Both the position numbers and the translations under genes were made by a program. Shown here piece after piece: positions 49,229-59,700 of a stretch of 64,000 nt of DNA. Source of the stretch: Owenia fusiformis (lineage: Eukaryota > Annelida > Polychaeta > Sabellida > Oweniidae). The notes below the pieces were generated by a model. It was given only the letters and a program-made list of their open reading frames with translations, was not told the origin of the DNA and did not search any database. Where the stretch lies: the NCBI GenBank assembly GCA_903813345.2, contig CAIIXF020000009.1:560001-624000 (forward strand). Reading direction: 5' to 3'. Position 1 is the stretch's first letter. Each line of letters begins with the position of its first letter.

Positions 49229-50225
49229 TACAGGGTGACCGGAAAAAAAGGAGACCATTGAAATAGGCAATATCTCCTAAAATAGACTAGTGACATCAAT
49301 GAAATTTTGCATACATCAGGACAGTTCTATGGAAATTTGTTACTGAAGGTTTCAATACAAGCATTCAACTGGTTCAGGAGCTATGATCATTTACATAACA
49401 TGCTCCAAATAGGCGCAATTGAGACCAACGCAGAGCTGGATACATTTGGCAAATACCCTTACATATTCCGACCTTGTTATGGCATTACATTTAGCATTTA
49501 TTGCCACCTTTAGGTCAGCAATTGTCTCAGGATTGTTTTGGTACACATTGTCTTTCAAATTGCCCCACAAAAAGAAATCAGGTGGATTCAAATTTGAGGT
49601 GTATGGAGACGAAGCTTATCTGACCTATGGCTTCTGACTCAGTGGTCCCACTCAGTTACAGTATCATCCTAAGGAGGTTTTGGGCAGCCCTTGGTTTCCA
49701 TATGGGATTTAATTGTGCCATATAGTGGTTTTAGTAACATGGCACTATGCCCAATACCTAAAGTGACTCTTAAGATTGGGTAAATCAGCACTTTGGCAAC
49801 AGGATGATGAACCACATGTCAGATAACCCTTCATTGCCATTACAGCCTAGACTTGAATCCTGCTGATTTCTTTTTGTATGGATATTTGAAAGACAATCTA
49901 TACCAAAACAATCCTCAGACTATTGTTGACCTAAAGAAGGCAATCACTGCTATATGTAATGCCATAATAATGCCATAGAGGGCAGAACATGTAAGGGTAG
50001 TTTGCCATATGAATCCAACTCTGCGTTGGTCTCAATTGTGCCTATTTGGAGCATGTTATGTAAATGATCATAGCTCCTGAACCAGTTGAATGCTTGTATT
50101 GAAACCTTCAGTAACAAATTTCCATATAACTGTTCCAGTGTATGCAAAATTTCATTGATGGCACTTGTCTAGTTTAGGAGAAATTGATTACTTCAATGGT
50201 CTCCTTTTTTTCCGGTCACCCTGTA
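49229..50225. mobile_element. Fold-back Tc1/mariner element made of two transposase 3' ends
   Basis: TA-flanked, with inverted arms of about 220 bp starting CAGGGTGACCGGAAAAAAAG. Inside the left arm, minus-strand frame 49591-49391 encodes a transposase C-terminus (PPDFFLWGNLKDNVYQNNPE). Inside the right arm, plus-strand 49844-49975 encodes the same region (LNPADFFLYGYLKDNLYQNN). The two 3' ends point outward toward their own terminus, so the element is a head-to-head palindrome without a 5' transposase half. Confidence 0.85.
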
Positions 50226-50493
50226 AATTCACAATCTGGAGCCTTCGACCGATAAGCATGGTCGCCCCGCCCACATTATGATAATGTTCATTCCATCATT
50301 GCATTGTTTATCGCGTAGATCAGTAATTTGAATGACGTTGCGTGATTTCATTTTGAAACTGACACCACCACCATCAACTAATGATGGCGATAACCTCGCG
50401 TCATATAAAACTACATTACTACTCCATATCTCGTTCACAATTCATACTCACACGTCACGGAGAGTTGCAACTGAAAATTCCGCTTGCAAAAAG

Positions 50494-53400
50494 ATGTATT
50501 TGAATTTAGTGGTGTCTGGGATAATTCTAATTTGTACTAGATACGCTAGATCATATCAATTCGAATTATCACCGGAGCATGAAGGCAAAGTGCTTTTGCT
50601 TGAACGCAGCGGCGCAGAGGACGCGTACATCTATGGAATGAATCAAGCAATGACATGTACACGTGGTAAGTCATGACAATATCCACTTGGTAAAAAATTA
50701 AAAATGTTTAATATACTGCTAAATAAGTTGCATTAAGAGAGAATCGTACATGATACCATGTATTAACATATTATGTTAATACAAATTTATTCCTCAATCA
50801 TATTTGCTACGGCAACCGTATGGTCTAATAGTTCTACGTCCAATTAATCAGTGCGACCACCGTACAATTCCAGTCTGACGCTACGGTATATCAACGCCTT
50901 GTCTTTTTTCTACGACAGCCGTAGAAATGAAAAAATACAATCTCGTGTTATAGTTTCCAAGGCGACATGTATACGTACGTCCTGTAAAAACTGGGATTAT
51001 ACTGTTTTACGGACACCACAGAAGTTAACAAGTCTTAGAAAAACCGTAGAAAAGTTTCGCAGTGACCATACGTTTGTCATACGGTCGATCTGACCATAGA
51101 TATCCACAGGAGCCGTAGAATTACAGTTGACCGAAGAAATGATAGACCATTCGCCGTAACAAATGTGACTGAGGTTCACCCATTTTTCTATTTCGGGGAA
51201 CCTAGGATGAAAAATTCTTCATCCTAGGGGGAACTACAGTCGCCGTAGAAAATATGAATACTCGATTCTGCTTCTGTAGAGAGCTTCATCTACCTTTACG
51301 TTCCGCATGTAACCTTTGACCCTCGGGTAATTACCAACTTTAAATGTCAAGGTGAAATATTTGGTGTGGCACAATGCACCAATGTGATGACTTTGAACCT
51401 TGATAATGAAAATGGAGAATATTTGTAGCAAAAAATCGTTTTAACATTTCCATTTACAAGAGCTATTTATTTACTAGATTCTTTATATTGCCACTACTGT
51501 AACCCATGTGGAGAGAAAGGAAGTTGCCAACAACTTATCGATGGCTTGCCGTTCGTTTATTGCGTCTGTGACGACAACTTTTCCGGACCAACTTGCGGTA
51601 AGATAAGAATTACAAGACTGGTAACGATCTTTTGTCTGCATTCGAAGATGGCTGACGATACCTAACCCTATCGCTAACCCCCAACCCTAACCTAATGTAT
51701 AATCGAAATTTCACTCGGCAATCTTCGGTTGTCGGGCATCAGGACAAAAAATGACGTCCTTGTCTTGATGGTCATGTGAAAATATTTTCAATAGCTAATA
51801 TGATGTAATATAACATAACATAACATAACATAACATAACATAATATAATATAATATAATATAATATAACATAACATAATATAATATAATATAATATAATA
51901 TGATATGATATGATATGATATGATATGATATGATATGATATGATATGATATGATATGATATGATATAATTTAATAGTACAAAAATATAGCAAGAGATATA
52001 TACCTTGTAATGTTAAATTTATCCCTTCAAATATATTTATAATTATCAGAGGGTGGTCTAATATATCGTTATAGGATTACATATGTGTGTATCCATAGTA
52101 ACCATGTGTGTATGTATGTGTCAATCACGAGTAGGATCCGATGGAGTACAGGCCCCGATTGTATGTTTGTTTGTTACTTTTAATTGTTTGAAATATTAGG
52201 AACTATAATCTTCTCTGGACACAACCTTGTCCAGTGTTCGATGTAACCAACATAGGACGGTCAGTGTCATCTTCACAAGATGTCAGTTGTTTCTAGCCCA
52301 TACATGTTAAGACCCATTGGAAGGCGACGATGAGTTACCATGGAAATAGTTGATGGAATAGGTGATAGAATAGTACATAGATGGCATGACTGTAACTGAG
52401 TGAAGACAATATTATAGAAATTAATATTTCATTATTTCTGCTGTGAATACCTGCTGTTCCTTTAAAAATTCTAGCAAGATGTATTCCCTGAAGCCCCAAG
52501 TCAGGGGACTTACTTTCTGTTACGTGTATATGGAAGGCAATGCGACGTTAGGGAGTATGATATTGAAATGACAAGCGCAAATATTCATGTATTGTATTGT
52601 ATTGTATTGTATTGTATTGTATTGTATTGTATTGTATATCTTTATTGCCCATAATAAAATGGAGATACAATTAATATGTACAGTAATGTAAAATAAAAGT
52701 ACAAAATTATGACTAAATAAAAGTACAAAATTATGACAAAATTATGTTTATGTTGCCGGAAGAGCCATATATATATTTTGTATATTTTATCTGTCAGTAT
52801 TCGTTCAATACCTCACTATTGATCGTGTGCGACGGAGCTTTCGTTCAACAGAAATGTATGAGATCAGAATGACCTAGACGGTGAACATACAGGTAGCTCA
52901 TAGATCAATGCATTTTATGGTACGTAATACATTACAATATTTCTGACAAGTGGTCGTTTATGTCTCATAATTTATTATGGTAAATGTAGTGACAGTCAGA
53001 TTACGTCATTTCAGGGCTCTAAATTTAATTAATATTCATTGTATGTTGTGTATTTTTCTCTGTTAAACAGATTAATTTTATCTCAGAAAAATGATAGCCT
53101 TGCCTCTTGCTTTGTAATAAATTATCAATGAGATAGTTATCATCATTGAGATAGTTATCATTATTAACATAGTTAACATAGATTTGATTGGTAAACTTAA
53201 TAGCAGTCCCGGGATAGCAGTAAACAATCATCGTAAGAATGAGGAAATCAAACATTTAAACATTTACACACTGAATTGACAAGACGTCGAGTCATTTGAA
53301 ATAAAAATACTGAATCTTTTGGGAAAAGTCGAATTCTATTTCTGATTTAATCTTTGGTTCCAAATAAATAGCACGTGGAATATTAGCTAAACGCGTATAG

Positions 53401-55375
53401 CCACCACGGAGCCAACATAACTGCATGAACAATGGACAATGCTAAAAGTGCGAGGCAATGTGAACGCGCATCTATCGATCTAACCTTAAAAACCTTAAGT
53501 AATTTAAATTATAAAGAAACACAATGCCAATATTATTTGGAAAGATGCATTCATAGATGCAAAACGTTTGTATATTTGAATGACTTAGATTTTTGTCCGA
53601 CAATATTTAAAATTATAACTTCAGGATACTATCATGGTATCCCAACATGAACGTTCAATTAAATTACAGATTTTTTAGAATTGATATTATGCATTAACTA
53701 ATTAAAAGGCAACTCTTGCGGGATCCCCAAAGTAAAGTACTGTTGAATCGTATTAGGTCATTTCAGAGAAACGTTTACGAAAATAAAGCGTGAGGATATA
53801 TACAGTCATGTTATTTTCGTGTGATATTCCTAACATATAGAACTTTATTTATATGAAATACATCACCATGTTGCTTCATGTCAAATTCCTATTTAGGGGA
53901 AAGTGTAGAATTAATGAAAACCCGTCATTCGTGATTTTTATGACAAAGCTAAAAATAACGTGTAGCCTATAACCCAGTGCGGATAGTAGAGAGTTTAATC
54001 AGCAGAGAAAATCAAAACGAAAACGTTTTAACGTAACAATCGCCAATATAAATTGCATGGAGCTTATTTTGAACAAGCTCGTTTCGTAAGATATTTGGAG
54101 CTAAAACCAAAACGTGCGTAACATACGTTATCTTCATCAAAAAGATTTATACTGTGCATCGAAATCAAAATTTCGCCAACATAGTATTTAATAGTCATGC
54201 GTCTAATGATTCCCCTTGACGTTGTCACTAACGTGAAATGTCAAATTCTACCGTTTTAACACGAAACTCTGAAGCTAAACGGGTATCTGAAGTAGACTAA
54301 AGCGCTTGAAGGGCATGCAAACTATACGCACGCTCGACACATTCCAATATTAATTCACGTACAGTACTTTCCGTTCACCATTACGTTGTGAAAAACAGTG
54401 CAAGCTTAAACTCACTAATACTATATATCACTCTCCGTCGTGTTATAATGCTATAATATATGTACTTTACAAAAATGTTTTAACTCGATAGGCCTACTTG
54501 GGATATTTATTAAAGGATTCAAGACTCGAGTTAATATAAAGTCTAAATATGAGCTCCAAAACAATCCCCTTTCTCTTGAAACTTTTGCAGATGTAAGCGC
54601 AGTGTAAAGACCCTCGAGCTCGTAACACTACAGCTCCCCCGACGAGTGACCAAGTATCGTTACAGAGCAAACTAAGCTTGTATTCGCGAATGGAACTAAC
54701 GGCTAGCGGCTACCGGATTAGCCTACTTTTTATGGGCAACTCAGTTAAAAAGAAATACTACCTGCCGCTATTACATTAATATTTAAATGAGTTGGTCATA
54801 AAATGGTAAGTTAATCCGATAGCCGCTAGTCGTTAGTTGCATTCGCGAATACAAGCTAAGATCTGATTAGGTTTTAAACATGCTTGGGAAATTAGTTGGT
54901 TGACATTACGATAAAAAGTGCGATATTTATCACTGTGTTCACCCTTTTATTGATTATATAATCTTTGAGGTTCTGAATCATACAATTATATGTTCTACAA
55001 GCAAATCATGATCATTCTAAATTTCTTCTATATTAGATCACTTAATTTCTAAAAAAATACCTGATGTCATTTCTAGTTTTGAGTTTGTAAATAGAAAATT
55101 AATGTTTGATTTTAATACCTCTTAAGATGATGGATGCATTATTGGTAAAAGAGCTTGACAATAACAGCAATATCGATCACGCCAAAAGGAGAATCGATGA
55201 AATTTAACTTCCTGGTCGACGGCCTTTGTGAATATGGTGACACTTAAACGCATAATTTGATTAGTCTAGTTAACTTTAGCTAGGATTCATATAAATATGC
55301 TATAAAAGAGTATAAAACGGCAACAATATAAATCTTTTTATTTTAGTACCGAACCCGAACAGTGAGGCCTGGTAG
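50494..55375 (+). CDS. Secreted single-EGF-domain protein, or alternative 5' exons of the CILP-like gene
   Basis: Exon 50494-50665 begins MYLNLVVSGIILICTRYARS, a good signal peptide, and ends in phase 1 at GTAAGT. Exon 51478-51597 (phase 1-1) encodes an EGF-like domain with the spacing NPCGEKGSC...YCVCDDNFSGPTC: six EGF cysteines plus one extra. The third exon is less sure. A TTTTAG acceptor at 55341-55346 gives VPNPNSEAW and a stop at 55373-55375, for a 106-aa secreted protein. Alternatively the phase-1 end could splice to 57864, exon 2 of the CILP-like gene, which also starts in phase 1, replacing its membrane anchor. EGF domains act in extracellular protein contacts; the partner is unknown. 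The two first exons are well supported, the 3' end only moderately. Confidence 0.6.
51808..51966. repeat. Pentanucleotide microsatellite
   Basis: Runs of ATAAC, then ATAAT, then ATGAT five-base units with blocks of each variant. The open frame on the minus strand across it is an artefact. Confidence 0.95.
52590..52700 (-). repeat. Minus-strand LINE-like 3' tail with (AATAC)n
   Basis: On the minus strand GGGCAATAAAGATATACAAT is followed by about nine AATAC units (52590-52637). An AATAAAGATAT signal followed by a pentamer tail is typical of the 3' end of jockey/CR1-type non-LTR elements. No coding part recognised. Confidence 0.45.
54676..54856. repeat. MITE, family A copy 1
   Basis: 181-bp palindromic element with termini GCTTGTATTCGCGAATG and its complement; subterminal GGCTAGCGGCTACCGGATTA and TATGGGCAACTCA are also inverted or shared. 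A second copy lies at 58971-59147. Confidence 0.8.
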
Positions 55376-56796
55376 ATGGGTACCTCGACATAGATAGACA
55401 TCCTCAACGACACAAAGCAAAGTATGTAATGGAGGACTAAGCTCATACAGACGGAGCCATTGAAACCAAACACCTGTGTTCTAATTGGCAGATTGTAAGT
55501 ATGTTTTGGTGTAGTTTTTAGATGGATAAATGTCCATTTTGTAATAATTAAATTATACCATTACGGAAGGTATACGTATTGGTCATAGTAATTTAAAGAG
55601 TCCGAAAGTGTATGTTAATATTATCATGAAAAAAAACGTTATCCAATGATTTCTCATGCTACAAAAATTATTGTGCCCCGACATTTTACTTGGCGGCAGA
55701 CTTTTCGGAAAAAATATTTTCTGTTTTCTGTGTTTTTCTGGAATCATTTTTTAATTTACATTATTGTTTAATGCAAAGCTGGCTATCAATTGTATGTTTT
55801 GTATTTAGCAAATCTGGGTCGCATTTTGAAATACCAGGCGATATTCATTGGCGGCCATGCTAAAATAAGACAACCAGTGAATATCTTGCGTATCTGTTCA
55901 GATCTGTGACCAAGCATTTCAAAACTCAACTTCACATTTAAGTGTTCAAAGTCACGTTTTACACTTTGCCGACATAAAAATGCTTTAATTAACAAATACA
56001 CGTGTTTAGCACGTAAAGAAAAGTAAACAAAACGCATTCAGGAAGATTAAATAGAAGTTATCCTTTTTTTAGTTTGTATAATTTTCGTGCTGATACTGTG
56101 ACAAGTCGAAATCAGTGGATTCAGTCCTGCAGATGTTATGTATCATAAGTTCAAATAATGTTTAAGTAATATAAATTAACTCATCCGTGTATATCATACT
56201 TCATTGATCTACCAACTTGTAGCTACGATATGAACACACATTCGGTGATATTGTTACGGCGAATAGATAATTCAAACGAGTTCATTTGACCAGTTTTATC
56301 ATCAGTCACAGCTGTGCCATAGGTTTATCTCACAATGAATTCAAGTAATATAACTATTTCATGTTTCCAAATATTTTTGGGGTTATGGTATGAAATATCC
56401 GTTTTGAAAAGCAATTTAATTATGATGGATCATGTGGATTAGTGGTTGTTATGATTGGATTCAATTCTTACCGTTCTCAATCCAAATGTTACATATAGGA
56501 GTCTGCATAACATATATGTTTTAGTTTACCATAAATGTTGTTCAAAATATCTTCTCTATACGAATGTAGTAGCTGAAACATTTTTATACTATAAATATTT
56601 AATATGTATACAAGATTTCAAGATACAATGTTAGGTAGAAACTCTGAAATCACCTCAGTTTGGTGATACAATTTTGTAATGACCCCATTCCCTATAATGA
56701 ACTTATGATACATAAAATGTGCAGGACGGAATACACGGATTTTTACTAGCCACAGTGGTTGAACTACAATACATTGCTTCTGTTATAGATCACAAA
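55376..56796. other. Region upstream of the CILP-like start codon
   Basis: AT-rich without recognisable coding sequence. A TTATAG acceptor at about 56781-56788, eight bases before the ATG, indicates that a 5' untranslated exon lies somewhere upstream. Confidence 0.45.
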
Positions 56797-59700
56797 ATGG
56801 CCTTTAATAATCCAGTGTTTGAAGATAACTATACACGTCCAACGAGGCAAAATGCTAGAAATGCCAGTAAGGAAGCCACAGTCCAAGACAAGTACAAGGT
56901 CAATAAGGAACCCGAGAGTGCAGACATTTATGAAGAGATTCCAGCCGATAGGGATTCAAAGTACCAGACGCTGAAGTCAATAGGACCTGAACATGGATAT
57001 GCAACACTTGGAAACAATTTGGAAGCTAATCGCCTTAGTTACCAAACTGTTGGAAGACTGAGCAACGTGGAACACACATACGCTACTCTAGGAAACGGCA
57101 GTGAACGAACGTTCGGCGATAACGCTGTAGGATATGACGATCCACCGCCATATGATACAATTAAAGCGAACTACATAGATGTTAAGCCACAAAAGGGATC
57201 CTTTGTGAAATCTCTGGCATGTAAAGTTTTAATAGTTGTTTTGTTATGCGTCGCAGTTTTGATCGGCGGCGTCATAATTGGGCTATTCATCTCCGGCAAA
57301 CTCGACGGTAAGATACACTTTGACGTATACTAAAAATTAATAATTTCAACAAGGATGTTTGAACAGGTACGGCGTAGTTCAATATATAATGTTTGTTTAT
57401 CCTGCTACCTGGGATCCTGCTTTGTAATTTCATCGATTTTTAATTCTTAGAAGGCGAGCGAGCATGGAGGAAGTAAAGTCATTAGAATTACATGTATCAT
57501 GACAAAAAAAACTCCAGAGCATTCGATTTGGTATTTGTATTACAAAAAAATCTCCACACTATATAAGCTTAGTAGGAATTCCATGACGTCATTTAAAGGT
57601 GTGACGGGGTATCTTGCAATAAAACTTTGTTTTGCCCATCGTATATCCATATCGTGCCCCGCTGTCTGCCCCAAAGTATTCACGCAGTAGCGAACGGTGA
57701 GCCCAAACGGCCCTTGCCGTCCCTTTACACCAAGAAGGCTGCGGGTTTCGTATGAAAATAATGCCTGCGTCTCAACTCTAACTTAAGTGCCTTGAAGCAT
57801 TCAAAATTATGAGTAACTAATGTTTTTCACAAGGATATCGTGTTCTACATTTTTTACATTTAGATGACGAAACTCATACAACAACTCAAACAACAGGAGA
57901 AGTTACAAGAACACCAACAATACTAGATATGGGACAGGGGAGCACGGGAAAAACTTCACAAACAGCTGGAACGGTAAAATCGACAAAATCAGTTGAATTC
58001 TCATCCCCAACGCTGAAATCAACGACAACACCTGAATTCTCATCTTCAACAATGAAATCAACGACGACAACACCCAAATTCTCTACAAACGTGACAACAC
58101 CACGAAGCACGGCACCGTTACCCACTGATCCCGGTGTTCCAACATTAGGTATTATCAAAACTTTGTATTTGATATTCTTGAACTATTGATTTTTATGTCA
58201 TTTTGTTGTATAGTCTTCAACCTTTTTGTGGACGACGGTTGGTGTTCGATCAGCGTCTATAACGGTGTCGGTTACAAATGGCAGGTGGTAACAGTTTGCA
58301 TGTTAATGCCTGTTATCAAATCCTTTCGTCAGTGCCTTTTTTCAAAGTCTAAACTATATATAAGAACTTCACTTCATGTATGCACTAAGTTAGTCTCTTT
58401 AACCGAAAAATAGGAATTGAGTTTTGAAAGCAAACACCTGTGCGGTCCCTGGGAGCCTCTCAAGCGTGAAGACGCCCTTACCCTGTGTTTATTGGAAAGA
58501 TTTATAAGATGCATCGAAATCTCTTTACTATTAAATTGCAACAAAATGTAGTTTCATATGACACAAAAATTTAGATTAATCGAAATCTAACTATTTACTA
58601 TTAAATTGCAATAAAATATAGTTTCATATACGACGCATGGTCAATCTGGTCTGCGTGGTCTGGTTGCTTAGCAACGTGTGGAATTTAAATTGGAAAGGTT
58701 AATTTAGATTAATCGGAAACTTACTATTTACTATAAAATTGCAACATTATATAGTTTCATATGGTACATGGTCAATCTGGCCTGCGTGGTCCGACTGTTC
58801 AACTACGTGCGGAGAAGGTAACCAGAAAAGAAGCCGACAATGCAACAAGCGAACAAATTCAGATCTTGATTGCCCAGGAAACGATGCGGAAACCAGACAG
58901 TGTAATCTTGGAAATTGTCCTAGTAAGTTAGCAATTATACTTTGAAGAGACTGACTATTTTCTATAGCTTGGCTTGTATTCGTGAATGCAACTAACGGTT
59001 TCCGGCTACCGGACTATTTTATGGGCAACTCATTTAGATTTGAATAGTACCTGCCACTATTCCATTCATATTTAAGCGACTTGGTCAAAGTATAGTAGGT
59101 TAATCCGTTAGCCGACAGCCGAAAGTTGCGTTCGCGAATTCAATCTTAGATTTGAAGATCTTTGTTATTTTGTCGCGGTTATTGAGCAATCTTGTGTAAC
59201 ACTTAGAGGCTATTTTACAGAGAATATAAAGTCAAGGTCGTTCTGAGTAAGATGCATTTTTAAAATATCATTCAGGTAGAAGATGTATGTATTATTTTCT
59301 ATTTCTCGATTTGCACACGTTGACTGTTTAACTTCTATAGTAGGAAATAGGAAGATGTCCTCTTGCTGATAAGAAGTCAATATCTAGAATTCAATCCTTC
59401 ATAAAACTACTGGGTCTAGCCAACCTAGATCCGTTAGTCTAGTAACAAAATTACCCCAATTTGAACTATCTTGACACTGAACAGATCCTGAAAAAGAAGA
59501 CGAACATACTGTATACTGATACTCGTGCCCGGGTGATTTATTGAAATCTTTTGACAGAGGAAAATAGTCAGATGTGCTTATTTTAGATTTTAGTAAAGCG
59601 TTTGACATGGTATCCCGCATGCCTACCTTCTGCGTTGTCAGAAGCATGGGCTTTCAATATTGAATGTCCATGTCAGAAATATGGTTCAGCGATAAAACCC

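Larger units (their letters stand above)
43480..50493. other. Intergenic region between IQCE and the EGF/CILP cluster
   Basis: No gene recognised in 7 kb. Contents: the IQCE 5' flank, a pogo-like end (44356), a diverged palindrome (45180-45610), a promoter-like cluster (46037-46075), a possible LINE tail (47400-47520), a possible tRNA-derived fragment (47800-47890), a hairpin with GAGGAATTAGTTAATAGTTA arms (48977-49026), a lone CAGGGTGGTCAAAA terminus (48875) and a fold-back Tc1-type element (49229-50225). The plus-strand frame 45681-45932 is basic and unlike known families. Confidence 0.6.

Noticed and set aside
49391-49591. Host gene encoding a DDE-type protein
   Set aside because: It lies within TA-flanked inverted repeats and lacks the N-terminal half; it is a transposase remnant.
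50332-50493. 54-codon N-terminal extension of the EGF protein
   Set aside because: It would bury the clear signal peptide that starts at 50494; low-complexity Pro/Thr composition suggests untranslated sequence.
51795-51992. Minus-strand frame of repeated HIISY
   Set aside because: Translation of the pentanucleotide microsatellite.
53432-53650. Plus-strand 72-codon Cys-containing frame as an exon of the EGF gene
   Set aside because: No acceptor in the required phase and no domain pattern.
56719-56796. 26 extra N-terminal codons on the CILP-like first exon
   Set aside because: A TTATAG acceptor sits just before the ATG at 56797, and MAFNNPVFED is a typical type II start. The upstream codons look like intron or untranslated sequence.
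57886-58158. Minus-strand 90-codon frame
   Set aside because: Antisense shadow of the Ser/Thr-rich stalk exon.
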